A DNA stretch of 64,000 bases from JAHECQ01 sp047638695 (GCA_047638695.1 JBLINY010000005.1:29395-93394), one strand, 5' to 3'. Positions 32,389 through 41,488 are shown, counted from the stretch's first letter. Notes: generated by a model from the letters alone, not told the origin. Numbers and translations are program-made.

Positions 32389-34446
32389 TCATCCTGTAGG
32401 GGGTAGAGCGGACGGTTGGATCTCAACCAGGCCTTGCGTCTCCACCTGCACTTGGGGCCCGAGCTCTTCGATCGAGAGCACCGGCGCCATAACTTCGGTG
32501 AGAGCGAGCAGGTGGCGAAGTGGGCGGCGAAGTGTGCGAGACGTGAGGATCACCGGAGCAAGACCACGCTGCTCGACCTGGGCGACCTTCGTTCTGAAGG
32601 CGTGAATTACGCCCTGAACATCGTTTGGTTCGAGTTGGAAGTCGGTTCCGTTGACACCGTCGCGAAGGCTTGTCATGAGTTTGTGTTCCAGCATCGGGTC
32701 GATGGTGAGTACCGGGAGCACCCCGTTGGCCGTTGCGTTTCCCGCTGATATCGACGGGCCCAACGCCACCCGGACCGACTCGGTGAGCTCCCGCACGTCG
32801 CGTGTGAGGCGTGCCCGTTCGCTCACGACGTCGATGATTCGGACGATGTCACGGATCGGTACCTGTTCGGACAACAACTCCTGGAGGACACGTTGGAGTT
32901 CGGCGATTGTGAGGTCGCTGGCGATCAGTTCCTCGACGACAGCGGGGTCGGTCTGGCGAACGAGGTCGATCAGCTCCTTCACTTCCTGGCGGCTGAGCAG
33001 ATCGGGAGCGTTGCTGCGGACGACTTCGGCAAGGTGCGTCGTGAGAACCGATGACCGGTCGATGATGGTTGCGTCCTGACCTTCGGCCAGAAACCGCTGT
33101 TCCTCGGGAATCCACTTTGCCGGGAGCCCGAAGACCGGCTCGTTCTCGATCGGCCCGGGCAAGCTGTCGAGCGACTCGCTGATCACAAGCACGTGACCGG
33201 CGGGGGCTCGACCTCGGCCCATCTCGACACCGTGGACCATGATCGCGTACTCGCCGGGGAGCAGATCCATGTTGTCTCTGGTGTGCACCGCCGGAATGAT
33301 CAGTCCGAGTTCTAGAGCCAACTTGCGACGCAAGGCACGGACTCGGTCGAGCAGGTCTCCACCGACGGCGGTATCGACAAGATCCACCATGTCGATCGCC
33401 AGTTCCAGACCGAGCGGTTCGGGGCGAATTTCGCCGGCGAGAAGCTGCGGGTCGTCCGGATCGATGTGGACTTCGTCGTCAAGGGCTTGCACGAGGGGCT
33501 GTGCGGCTGCGGCGATCTGCAGGCGCCGTGAGATGACGAGCATCGAACCGCCGACCGTGATGAAGGGAAGGAAGGGAAGCCCGGGGGCGAGGGCAAGGCC
33601 GGCGATCGCCATGCCGCCGAAGCGCAGAGCCTTGTGTTGGGCGCCGATCTGCGCCGCGATGTCAGAACCGAGATCGGAACCACCGGTGGCGCGGGTGACG
33701 ATGATGCCACTGGCGATAGAGATCAGAAGTGCCGGGATCTGGCTCACCAGCCCATCGCCGATAGTCAAGGTCGAGAAGTTGTTGACCGCTTCAGAGACTC
33801 CCATACCTTGTTCGACAACACCGATGACCATGCCGCCGAGCAGGTTGATTACCGTGATGAGCACGCCAGCGATGGCGTCGCCCTTCACGAATTTCGAAGC
33901 ACCGTCCATCGCTCCGTAGAAATCCGCTTCCTGGCTGATTTCTTCGCGTCGGTTGCGAGCGGTCTCTTCGTCGATGAGGCCGGCTCCGAGGTCGGCATCG
34001 ATAGCCATCTGCTTACCTGGCATGGCATCGAGGGTGAAACGAGCCCCGACCTCGGCCACACGCGAGGCGCCGTTGGTTATGACGACGAACTGAATGATCA
34101 CGAGGATCAGAAAGACGACGAGTCCGACCACGATCGAGCCGCCAACGACAAAGGACCCGAACGATGTGATCACGCTGCCCGCTGACCCCGTTGTCAGGAT
34201 GAGGCGGGTCGAACTCACGTTCAAGGCCAGCCGAAAGAGGGTGGCGACAAGAAGGAGCGACGGAAACGATGCCATATCGAGCGAGCGCGTCGACAGGATT
34301 GTGGTGAGGAGCAGCGTCACCGCGAGCGCCAGGTTGACGGCTAGCAGTAGGTCGAGCACGACCCCGGGAAGCGGGATGATCATCAAGGCAACAATGCCGA
34401 TGACTAGTGCGGAGAGCAGCCCTCCACCAATACCTTTACTGGTCAC
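32389..34446 (-). CDS. flhA: Flagellar type III export gate protein FlhA
   Basis: A 685-residue FlhA. Eight N-terminal membrane helices (residues about 10-310) contain the FHIPEP-family signature RVAEVGARFTLDAMPGKQMAIDADLGAG. The cytoplasmic C-terminal domain docks chaperone-substrate complexes. It couples proton flow to export in the gate with FlhB and FliPQR. Its stop is six bases before the flhF-like start on the same strand. Confidence 0.96.
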   Translation of the reverse strand: MTSKGIGGGLLSALVIGIVALMIIPLPGVVLDLLLAVNLALAVTLLLTTILSTRSLDMASFPSLLLVATLFRLALNVSSTRLILTTGSAGSVITSFGSFVVGGSIVVGLVVFLILVIIQFVVITNGASRVAEVGARFTLDAMPGKQMAIDADLGAGLIDEETARNRREEISQEADFYGAMDGASKFVKGDAIAGVLITVINLLGGMVIGVVEQGMGVSEAVNNFSTLTIGDGLVSQIPALLISIASGIIVTRATGGSDLGSDIAAQIGAQHKALRFGGMAIAGLALAPGLPFLPFITVGGSMLVISRRLQIAAAAQPLVQALDDEVHIDPDDPQLLAGEIRPEPLGLELAIDMVDLVDTAVGGDLLDRVRALRRKLALELGLIIPAVHTRDNMDLLPGEYAIMVHGVEMGRGRAPAGHVLVISESLDSLPGPIENEPVFGLPAKWIPEEQRFLAEGQDATIIDRSSVLTTHLAEVVRSNAPDLLSRQEVKELIDLVRQTDPAVVEELIASDLTIAELQRVLQELLSEQVPIRDIVRIIDVVSERARLTRDVRELTESVRVALGPSISAGNATANGVLPVLTIDPMLEHKLMTSLRDGVNGTDFQLEPNDVQGVIHAFRTKVAQVEQRGLAPVILTSRTLRRPLRHLLALTEVMAPVLSIEELGPQVQVETQGLVEIQPSALPPTG

Positions 34447-34519
34447 AAGACCCCGGTTGCAGGTCGGCCATCCATGGCAAACGATGCGACCTTCCTGGTC
34501 GCCAAAAGCTTCGGATCAC

Positions 34520-35698
34520 TTACGCCCTCGTAGTAGAGCGGGTCGGCGAATCTTGACGTCGGTTTCGGTTCGGGGAGCCGGGTGGATCGACATCATCTCG
34601 AATTGGCACCTTCGAGCTGGGAATGGTCACACGGTGCACGATCGAGTCGTCAACGCCGCGAGGACGAAGGACGAACGCCAGGACGATGGCGACGGCCTCG
34701 AAGAAGTCTTCCGGTATCGACTGTCCGACTTCGGCAATGGCATGAAGAGCTCGGGCGAGGGGAGGGGCTTCCACGATCGGAACTTGATCAATTCGAGCCC
34801 GTTCTCGAATGCGAAGGGCGAGCTCCTCTGTCCCCTTGGCCACAACAACCGGGGCCTTTCCGTCGTTGCTATAGGCGAGGGCAACCGCGTAGTGCTGCGG
34901 GTTGACGACGACGACGCTGGCGTCTTTGACGGCGGTCAACATCTGGTTCCTAGTCAGCTTGGCGTGGGCGCTGCGACGGCGGCCCTTAACCGAGGGGTCA
35001 CCATCGGTGTTGCGATGCTCCTCTTTGACTTCATGCAGCGACATCTTTAGCTTTCGCATCGACTGCCATCGCTGGAAGGCGTAGTCGGCCATGCCGATCA
35101 CCGCGCCGACCAATGCGCCAAGACGCAGCACCAAGACGAGCTGTCCCACCAGTAGCTCGGTTGAGATTCCGAGACTCAACCCGCTGGCGAGCAGGTGATC
35201 ACGGGCTGCGGCAAAGAGGGTGGTTGCGACCAGCACACCGAGAACTGCGAGACGCAGCACTGCTTTGGCCGTCTCGACGACGCTTTGAACGGAGAAGATC
35301 CGTTTGAAACCAGCTTTCGGCGAGACCCGCTCCCATTTGGGCTTGAGCGGATGGCCGGTGATGACCAGCCCACCCTGAGCCGCCATGCCGATGATCGCCG
35401 TTGCCACGACGAAGCCAAACAACGGTAGCAAGCCCAGCACAGCATCGCGGACGACGTCCGACGTGCCCGACAGAACTGGCCCAGTCTCGCCCGATGCTGA
35501 GAGCTCAATGAGGCGCGCCGTTCCTGTGCCCGTCTGGCGCAGCAGCCTGGTGAGAATCGGGGGCAGGATGAAGCTCGCCAGCAACAACGTGATCCACTGG
35601 ACTAGATCGACCGAGCGCGGAATCTGACCCTTCTTGCGGGCATCGTTGAGACGCTTCGGAGTTGGTTTCTCGGTCTTCTGGCTGCTGTCGTTTGCCAC
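34520..35698 (-). CDS. flhB: Flagellar export switch protein FlhB
   Basis: A 392-residue FlhB with the usual basic N-terminus (SSQKTEKPTPKRLNDARKKGQIPRS), four membrane helices and a cytoplasmic autoprotease domain. The cleavage motif reads Asn266-Pro267-Gln268-His269 instead of the usual NPTH, in VVVNPQHYAVAL. Cleavage after asparagine switches export from rod/hook to filament substrates. About 40 C-terminal residues are basic and variable. It begins one base before the fliR end. Confidence 0.95.
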   Translation of the reverse strand: MANDSSQKTEKPTPKRLNDARKKGQIPRSVDLVQWITLLLASFILPPILTRLLRQTGTGTARLIELSASGETGPVLSGTSDVVRDAVLGLLPLFGFVVATAIIGMAAQGGLVITGHPLKPKWERVSPKAGFKRIFSVQSVVETAKAVLRLAVLGVLVATTLFAAARDHLLASGLSLGISTELLVGQLVLVLRLGALVGAVIGMADYAFQRWQSMRKLKMSLHEVKEEHRNTDGDPSVKGRRRSAHAKLTRNQMLTAVKDASVVVVNPQHYAVALAYSNDGKAPVVVAKGTEELALRIRERARIDQVPIVEAPPLARALHAIAEVGQSIPEDFFEAVAIVLAFVLRPRGVDDSIVHRVTIPSSKVPIRDDVDPPGSPNRNRRQDSPTRSTTRA

Positions 35699-35699
35699 G

Positions 35700-36464
35700 T
35701 CAACCGCCGATCAGTCCCGAGCCGGAGCGGAGCCCGACCTCGAGCAGATTCGAGGTGGCGTTGGCCAAGAGTGGAAGACCTACACCGAGGGCGAAGAAGA
35801 GCACCAGGGACTTGACGCCGAAGCCGATGGCCATGATGTTCATCTTCGGTGCGGCCCGAGTGGCGAGGGCCAGGGCCATCTCGGTCAGAACCAGGGTAGC
35901 TAGGACGGGGAAGCCGACTTCAAGGGCGGCGATGAGCAGTTGACTGGCGCCCTCGACGAGCGCCGGGCCGAGTAGCTCGCTGTTAACACCCCCAAGCGGT
36001 GCAGCTTCGTAGCTGCGCAGCACGCCTCTCATAACGAGAACGTGGCCATCGACCGCGACCAATAGAGCGAGGCTGACCATCTGATACAGCCGGCCAACCG
36101 GTGCCGTTTGCGACTGGGTTGTCGGATCGTAGAGCGCGCCGGCGCTGAGCCCGGCGCTGAGATCGATGATTGATCCCGCCAGCTGGAAGGCAGCCATCAG
36201 TAGCTGAACAAAGAACCCGAATACCAGCCCGACGACTATTTGGGAGGCAATGGCCATGACAAGAGAAGGGATCTCGATCGGGATCGTCGCGGTATCGGCG
36301 GGACCGCCAGCCACCAGAATGCCCACGGCGACCGCAAGCCCAAGCCGAATCCTGGCCGGCACCATGCCTGCGTTGAACGGCGGGGCCACCGTGAGGGTGG
36401 CCATCGTCCGAGTTGCAACCAACAGAAGGGTCACGAGTGACTCGGTGGCGACATCGAGCTGCAT
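35700..36464 (-). CDS. fliR: Flagellar export gate protein FliR
   Basis: A 254-residue FliR. About six membrane helices; family stretches are VAPPFNAGMVPARIRLGLAVAVG near the N-terminus and LVLTEMALALATRAAPKMNIMAIGFGVKSLV in the second half. Part of the FliP5Q4R1 export channel. It sits between fliQ and flhB in the standard order. Confidence 0.94.
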   Translation of the reverse strand: MQLDVATESLVTLLLVATRTMATLTVAPPFNAGMVPARIRLGLAVAVGILVAGGPADTATIPIEIPSLVMAIASQIVVGLVFGFFVQLLMAAFQLAGSIIDLSAGLSAGALYDPTTQSQTAPVGRLYQMVSLALLVAVDGHVLVMRGVLRSYEAAPLGGVNSELLGPALVEGASQLLIAALEVGFPVLATLVLTEMALALATRAAPKMNIMAIGFGVKSLVLFFALGVGLPLLANATSNLLEVGLRSGSGLIGG

Positions 36465-36481
36465 CGAGGGGGCTTAGATAC

Positions 36482-36751
36482 TCAGCTGATCAGGCTGGGA
36501 AGACTCAGAATCAAGGTCCGCGTATAGGTGACCATCTCCTGAACCATCCAAGGTCCGGTGAGAATCAGAACCACACCGATGGCAGCGAACTTCGGGACGA
36601 AGGCCAATGTTGGTTCCTGGATCTGCGTGACCGATTGCAGGAGACCGACGAGCACGCCGACGACAATGGAGGTGATGAGGATCGGTGCGGCCAGACGGGC
36701 CGCAATCCACATTGCACCTGTGACGATCTGCATGACATCTGCTTGGGACAT
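36482..36751 (-). CDS. fliQ: Flagellar export gate protein FliQ
   Basis: An 89-residue two-helix membrane protein: MQIVTGAMWIAARLAAPILITSIVVGVLVGLLQSVTQIQEPTLAFVPK, then VVLILTGPWMVQEMV. Size and pattern match FliQ. It lies between fliP and fliR, ten bases from fliP. Confidence 0.94.
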   Translation of the reverse strand: MSQADVMQIVTGAMWIAARLAAPILITSIVVGVLVGLLQSVTQIQEPTLAFVPKFAAIGVVLILTGPWMVQEMVTYTRTLILSLPSLIS

Positions 36752-36761
36752 GAACTTCCTC

Positions 36762-37610
36762 TCAGAGGTAACTGGCTAAAAGTGCTTCGATGATGAGCGA
36801 CCATCCGCCAACGAGGACGAACAAGAGCAGCTTGAACGGAAGCGACACAAAGACCGGCGGGAGCATCATCATTCCGAGCGACATCAAGACGCTGGCCACG
36901 ACGAGGTCGATGATCAGGAAGGGAATGAAGATGACGAATCCCATCAGGAACGCTGTTTTCAGTTCCGACAGGATGAAGGCGGGGATAATGGTGGTCATTC
37001 CGACATCGTCGATCGAGTCCGGTCGGCCAGCAGGCGTCGCGTCCATCATCAACTCGAGTTCGGCACTCCGGGTATTGGCGAGCATGAACGTCTTCATTGG
37101 TCCGGTCGCTACCTCGTAGGCCTCCCCCTGTTCCATCTGGCCGTCGAGGTAGGGCTGAAGGGCGTCGTCGTTGATCGCACTCAGGGTCGGGCCCATAACA
37201 AACAGCGAGAGAAACAGCGCCAGACCCACGATCACTTGGTTCGGTGGTACGCCCTGGAGACCGAGAGCGTTCCGCGTGAGGGAAAGCACAACGGCGATCC
37301 GGGTGAAGCTGGTAAGCATGATCACCAGCGAAGGAGCCAACGACAACAGCGATAGTCCAACGATGAGCAGCACTGACTGGCTCGGTTCGTCTCCCGTCAC
37401 CGAGCCAATGTCGATGGTCAGGCCGTCGGTTGCCGACTCGGGGGATTCCTGAGCATTGGCGCTCGAGTTGGGGATGGGAATTGTAGGGGGCTCCGGAAAG
37501 CCGGGTTCGGTCTGGGCGCTTGCAGCGCTACCGAGAAAGGCGATGAGCATGAGAGCCAGTACGAAACTGCGCCGCACAAGCGTCATCAATTGAACCTGAA
37601 CTAAAGACAT
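36762..37610 (-). CDS. fliP: Flagellar export gate protein FliP
   Basis: A 282-residue FliP with a cleavable N-terminal signal (SFVLALMLIAFLGSAASAQ), an acidic linker, then helices with the FliP signatures SLVIMLTSFTRIAVVLSLTRNALGLQGVPPNQV and FLMGFVIFIPFLIIDLVVASVLMSLGMMMLPP. ATG 37610 was preferred; ATG 37586 would give a more compact signal peptide but lacks a ribosome site. A GC-rich hairpin lies directly before ATG 37610. Confidence 0.94.
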   Translation of the reverse strand: MSLVQVQLMTLVRRSFVLALMLIAFLGSAASAQTEPGFPEPPTIPIPNSSANAQESPESATDGLTIDIGSVTGDEPSQSVLLIVGLSLLSLAPSLVIMLTSFTRIAVVLSLTRNALGLQGVPPNQVIVGLALFLSLFVMGPTLSAINDDALQPYLDGQMEQGEAYEVATGPMKTFMLANTRSAELELMMDATPAGRPDSIDDVGMTTIIPAFILSELKTAFLMGFVIFIPFLIIDLVVASVLMSLGMMMLPPVFVSLPFKLLLFVLVGGWSLIIEALLASYL

Positions 37611-37627
37611 CGAGGCCTCAGGCCTCG
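37611..37627 (-). promoter_or_regulatory. GC-rich inverted repeat abutting the fliP start
   Basis: CGAGGCC and GGCCTCG are separated by three bases and lie between the fliO stop and the fliP ATG, covering the likely ribosome site. It could tune fliP translation relative to fliO. Confidence 0.45.
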
Positions 37628-37631
37628 GGAA

Positions 37632-38081
37632 TCAAGACTGTCTGACGGTCTTTTCCCGAAGGGCGTCTAGGACACTCATCCGTGCTGAACGGGGCTGTTG
37701 AGCCCATGGGAGGCGCGTCCTTGCGCCTCGATGGTCTTGCACAAGCGGCCCGGTCGGGCCGGCTTCTGCAGACGGGGGGTCCCCGTCATTTTCGTCGATT
37801 TCCTGATCGTCTTCCTCGAGCCAGAGGTCGTCGCCCTGGGCGAGGAGCTCGACTCGGTTGTCGCTGACGCCAACGAGTAAGTGGCGTTCACCGCTTCGTA
37901 TCAGAGCGACGCTGGTGTTGCGGCCGAGTTGTCGTCGATCGAGTACCACGAGCGGGGTCGACTCTCCGCCTCGGTTACCCCGAAGCAGCGCTCCCAACCG
38001 GCCCGAACTTGCCCGAGCGAAGGCCCAGAGCATCACGCCCACGATGGCGAAGGAAGCAGTGATCCGCAGCGCAGTCAACAT
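37632..38081 (-). CDS. fliO: Flagellar export assembly protein FliO
   Basis: A 149-residue FliO-like protein: one N-terminal membrane helix (ALRITASFAIVGVMLWAF), then a soluble domain with the family pattern PLVVLDRRQLGRNTSVALIRSGERHLLVGVSDNRVELL, and a variable tail. FliO assists FliP assembly. The start overlaps the fliN end by seven bases. Confidence 0.88.
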   Translation of the reverse strand: MLTALRITASFAIVGVMLWAFARASSGRLGALLRGNRGGESTPLVVLDRRQLGRNTSVALIRSGERHLLVGVSDNRVELLAQGDDLWLEEDDQEIDENDGDPPSAEAGPTGPLVQDHRGARTRLPWAQQPRSARMSVLDALREKTVRQS

Positions 38082-38821
38082 GGCGTATCCGATGCGTCGA
38101 TGATCTCGATAATTCGGACCGCGTACTCGTCGTCGACGACGACGACTTCGCCTCGGCCGAAGAGAAGGCCGTTCACCCGAATATCCACCGGGGTGCCAGC
38201 TGGCCGGTCGAGCTCGACGACCGACCCGACGGCAAGGTTCAGCACGTGGGCCAGCGTTAACGATTGCCGGCCAAGCTCGACCGTGACCTCCAGTAGGACA
38301 TCTCGCAACCTGGTGAGATCTGCGTGTGGCGCCCTGGGTGGTGCGGTCGCCGCTCGAGCCCGACCAAGATCGGGTGCGTCTGCCGACATGGGGGCGGCCT
38401 CAAGATCGTCTTTCGCCAGGCCAGCAGCAGCGTCGCCGGTGTCTCGCCGATCCCATGACACCACGACGGCTCCCTCGACTTCGCCGGCCGACATCACGGT
38501 CATGATGTCAGCGTTCGGACCTCCAGGAGCTCTGAGCTCCCGAACCGAGTCGGCGACAACGGGGTCTTGGGCAATCAGTTCAGGGTGGGCCTCTTGAACG
38601 ACTGCGACGAGGGTCTGAAGGGCCTCGACATCACGTTCGGTGGCAACGGCCACGATAAGGGAGGTGATTTCTTCGGCCTCGGCCGCGGGCACCATGGTGA
38701 CCGACATCACCGGACCCTCTGGCGCCGCCGTCTCGGACTCTGGAACGAGCTGGAGCTGATGGCCGGCAAAAGCCTGGTCCAGGCTGCCCGGCATCTCATT
38801 TGTGGATTGGCTAGTGGTCAT
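38075..38821 (-). CDS. fliN: Flagellar motor switch protein FliN
   Basis: A 248-residue protein. The last 80 residues are a SpoA/FliN domain (LRDVLLEVTVELGRQSLTLAHVLNLAVGSVVELDRPAG, then VRIIEIID). The first 165 residues are longer than in standard FliN and do not show the CheC phosphatase motifs of FliY; a stretch around residues 50-115 looks folded and is followed by an Ala/Pro-rich linker. Start overlaps the fliM end (ATGA). Forms the C-ring with FliM and FliG. Confidence 0.88.
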   Translation of the reverse strand: MTTSQSTNEMPGSLDQAFAGHQLQLVPESETAAPEGPVMSVTMVPAAEAEEITSLIVAVATERDVEALQTLVAVVQEAHPELIAQDPVVADSVRELRAPGGPNADIMTVMSAGEVEGAVVVSWDRRDTGDAAAGLAKDDLEAAPMSADAPDLGRARAATAPPRAPHADLTRLRDVLLEVTVELGRQSLTLAHVLNLAVGSVVELDRPAGTPVDIRVNGLLFGRGEVVVVDDEYAVRIIEIIDASDTPC

Positions 38822-39765
38822 TGCGTGATCGCCCTTCCCATCGAGCCCTCGAGGGGATTGTCAACGTCGATGGTGTCGACGATCTCGGCTACTAATTGTT
38901 GGCCTGCCCGCCCGAGCCGGACGATGAAGAGGTTCACTGTTCCCACCGAAGCAATGGCTGGGGAGTCAACGGCAACTCTTGTCTTGATGACATCACCCTC
39001 TTGGAGTTCGACAACCTCACCGGCCGTGAGATTGATTTGGCCCAGGTTCACTACAAAGGGGACCGGTACGGAGTTGAGGGCAACCGCGGCGTCGTCGTTG
39101 ATGCTGTCGGGTACCACGACGGCGGTTCTTCGACCTGCGAGCCGGGCATCGACGGTGTCGGAGAATTTCTGAAGCGCCCACAGCTGGAAGCCCAGGATGA
39201 TTAGCCCGCCACCGCCGGGTCCTTGTACAACGAACTCGAGCCCGAGCCGGGCATCGGTTTCTTCGTCTCGCCCGCCAAAGACGCCGCCTTCCTTGTCGTG
39301 GGTCGCGGCAACCGCACCCTCGATGAGGAGTGTGGTGGCTGCTGCTTCCAGAAAGGTGGTAGTGACGAGATCGAGCACTCGTTCTTCCACCGAGGTCAAC
39401 TCACGGGGTTTGCCGGCGGGCATCGTCGAGCCGCCGAGCAGGCCGGTCACGAGCGTCAGGCCGAGCGAGAGCTCGGTCAGGATCGAGCAGGCCGGCTCAG
39501 TGTCGATGAGCGCAGAGGATGAGTCATACCCATCGGGCTCCTCAGTCAATGGTTGTCCGGGCTCGGCTTCGATCAGACGGGTTTCCTCGACAGTAAAGCC
39601 CGGCAACCAGTCGGCCAGCTTGGTCCCCATGTCCAGCGCGATCTGATGTGTGGCCTCCTTGTACAGGCTTGCTTTTTCGCTCGTCAGATTCGCCGATTCG
39701 CCAAAGGAATGAGGGCGGACCTCGTAGGTACTATGGACTGTTGACGACCTGTCTGTTCGGCTCAC
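38818..39765 (-). CDS. fliM: Flagellar motor switch protein FliM
   Basis: A 315-residue, divergent FliM. Middle CheC-like domain (LGLTLVTGLLGGSTMPAGKPRELTSVEERVLDLV) and C-terminal SpoA domain (VPVPFVVNLGQINLTAGEVVELQEGDVIKT). The N-terminal CheY-binding peptide (usually EIDALL) is absent: GTG 39765 leads almost straight into VRPHSF, which matches the later VYDF region of other FliMs. The GGxG loop reads GGST. First gene of the minus-strand flagellar operon, divergent from fliA. Confidence 0.86.
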   Translation of the reverse strand: MSRTDRSSTVHSTYEVRPHSFGESANLTSEKASLYKEATHQIALDMGTKLADWLPGFTVEETRLIEAEPGQPLTEEPDGYDSSSALIDTEPACSILTELSLGLTLVTGLLGGSTMPAGKPRELTSVEERVLDLVTTTFLEAAATTLLIEGAVAATHDKEGGVFGGRDEETDARLGLEFVVQGPGGGGLIILGFQLWALQKFSDTVDARLAGRRTAVVVPDSINDDAAVALNSVPVPFVVNLGQINLTAGEVVELQEGDVIKTRVAVDSPAIASVGTVNLFIVRLGRAGQQLVAEIVDTIDVDNPLEGSMGRAITQ

Positions 39766-39911
39766 CCGAACGAGTCTCGGGCCGTGTTCGGGGGACTATA
39801 AGAGAAGGTCGTCGATCTCGAGTCCGGCCCCGTTTTGGCCAGTGGTGGAGCGACCCTATTCAGGTTGATAGTTGGTGCGCTGGTTCGTTATGTCAGGTCG
39901 GTGTGAACCGA
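39766..39911. promoter_or_regulatory. Divergent intergenic region between fliM and fliA
   Basis: This 146-base gap must carry the promoters of the export/switch operon (minus) and the fliA-led operon (plus). I see no clear sigma-28 consensus. A TATAAG element lies near 39798-39803. Confidence 0.4.
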
Positions 39912-40928
39912 ATGGCGATCATGCTCCGCACCAAGACACCATCCAAACAAGGCAACGAAGCCACCCCTCGAACCTCGCCCGCAAGCGCAAAATCGACGGT
40001 GGCCCTCACCCCCGAGGAGGAGGCCATCGTCGAGAAGAACCTTCCGTTGGTCAACCACATCGTCGGCCGAGTCACCGAGTTCTTTCCGGCCAGCGACAAC
40101 GAGGACGATCTGATCCAGGCAGGCGTCATCGGTCTGATCGAAGCGACTCGACGGTTCGATCCCGATTTGGGCTTCGCCTACTCGACGTTCGTCGGCCGCC
40201 GGATCGAGGGTGCCGTGCGCGACCATCTCCGCAACATGGACTGGGTACCCCGTTCGGTCCGCAGAAAAGAACGTCTTCTCCACCAGACCGAAGCCGAACT
40301 GACGGCTTCACTTGGTAGAGCTCCGACTGACGCCGAGCTGTGTTCCGCCATGGAGATTGAACGAGTGCAGTTGCACAAACTGCGGGCCGACATGGATAGG
40401 ACGCGGCTCGAGTACATCTTCGAATGGGGTCGGCCTTCGGACGGCAACAGCCGAGAGGCCGAACTGCCCGAGCTCGTAGCCGAGCGAGGTCCGGGCACCG
40501 ATGACCTCGAGCACACCGAGTTGATGAGTTATCTGCGAGAAGGCCTCGAGCTGTTGCCGCCGCGACATCGCACGGTGATCGTTGGACACTTTCTCGAGGG
40601 CCGTTCGATGACCGAATTGGGAGAATTTCTGGGAGTTACTCAATCGCGTGCGTCTCAGCTCAAGTCCGATGCTCTGGAGATGCTGCGACAGGGCCTCGAG
40701 GCGAGCTGGGCCAACGAAGGCGGCGACGACGCCGGCCGCTCTACTGAAAATCTCGACAATCCCAGTAAAAGGGCGGTCAAAGGGGTAGCAGGCGACAACC
40801 TCCGAAGCAACGAAAACACCGACCGTCCGGAACCCAGCAAGCGACAGCAGGCGTACAACGAGGCGTTGACTTCAGCATCAACGTGGCAGGACCGGCTCGA
40901 GCGAGGCCACGTGGTAGCTGCTATCTAA
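39912..40928 (+). CDS. fliA: Flagellar sigma factor FliA (sigma-28)
   Basis: A 338-residue sigma-70-family factor. Region 2 spans LVNHIVGRVTEFFPASDNEDDLIQAGVIGLIEATRRFDP to VPRSVRRKE, region 3 follows, and region 4 is LLPPRHRTVIVGHFLEGRSMTELGEFLGVTQSRASQL. ATG 39912 was chosen because upstream codons are not conserved. After region 4 there is an extra, low-complexity tail of about 80 residues, since FliA proteins usually end near 250. It heads the plus-strand flagellar operon; no FlgM anti-sigma gene is visible. Confidence 0.9.
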   Translation: MAIMLRTKTPSKQGNEATPRTSPASAKSTVALTPEEEAIVEKNLPLVNHIVGRVTEFFPASDNEDDLIQAGVIGLIEATRRFDPDLGFAYSTFVGRRIEGAVRDHLRNMDWVPRSVRRKERLLHQTEAELTASLGRAPTDAELCSAMEIERVQLHKLRADMDRTRLEYIFEWGRPSDGNSREAELPELVAERGPGTDDLEHTELMSYLREGLELLPPRHRTVIVGHFLEGRSMTELGEFLGVTQSRASQLKSDALEMLRQGLEASWANEGGDDAGRSTENLDNPSKRAVKGVAGDNLRSNENTDRPEPSKRQQAYNEALTSASTWQDRLERGHVVAAI

Positions 40929-40969
40929 GTTGACTAACGCTGAGAGCGAGTCTGCCGAGACTCAACGGC

Positions 40970-41476
40970 ATGAGCACAAGCAGCAGGATTTCGGCCACTC
41001 TCGAGAAAGAGCTTGCTTCCATCATGTGGGATTATCAGGCAGCGCTCCGTCGTATCGAGACGCTGCTCGAGGCCCACTTGCTCTTCAGTCGTTCAGGGGC
41101 CGAGCATCGGCTCGCGACGGTTGCCGACATCATCGATGAGACGGCGACGATGGTCGGGGTTATCGACCTGCGCCGCGAGGTCGCTATGTGTCGGCTCGTC
41201 GAACCCGGAGAATCCGGGGCCACAATGTCAGATCTGGTCGAGATGTTGTCGGAGCCCTGGTCGACGGTGTTTGCTGACCACCAGCGGACGATGACGCAGA
41301 CGGTCGACCGGCTTCAAACATTGGTCAGTCAAAACCGAGCTTCGATGGATGCCACAATCAACCTGATTGCCCAGCTGATCGAGGAACCGGGAAACGTCCG
41401 GGATGGTGGCTATGACCAATCGGGTCAAGTGCTGCGCGCCTCAACGCAGTCGGTGTTCTTCGACGGTCTGGCGTGA
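40970..41476 (+). CDS. flgN: FlgN-like flagellar export chaperone
   Basis: A 168-residue helical protein, predicted coiled-coil in the first 60 residues (LEKELASIMWDYQAALRRIETLLEAHLLF) and again near 110-140. The family is weakly conserved, but size, helical character and position immediately before flgK and flgL fit FlgN, the chaperone for those hook-filament junction proteins. Confidence 0.65.
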   Translation: MSTSSRISATLEKELASIMWDYQAALRRIETLLEAHLLFSRSGAEHRLATVADIIDETATMVGVIDLRREVAMCRLVEPGESGATMSDLVEMLSEPWSTVFADHQRTMTQTVDRLQTLVSQNRASMDATINLIAQLIEEPGNVRDGGYDQSGQVLRASTQSVFFDGLA

Positions 41477-41488
41477 TGGCGGCGAACC

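Noticed and set aside
34094..35050. 318-codon plus-strand frame across the flhA/flhB boundary
   Set aside because: It spans two well-conserved genes on the other strand and has low-complexity Arg/Ser-rich sequence.
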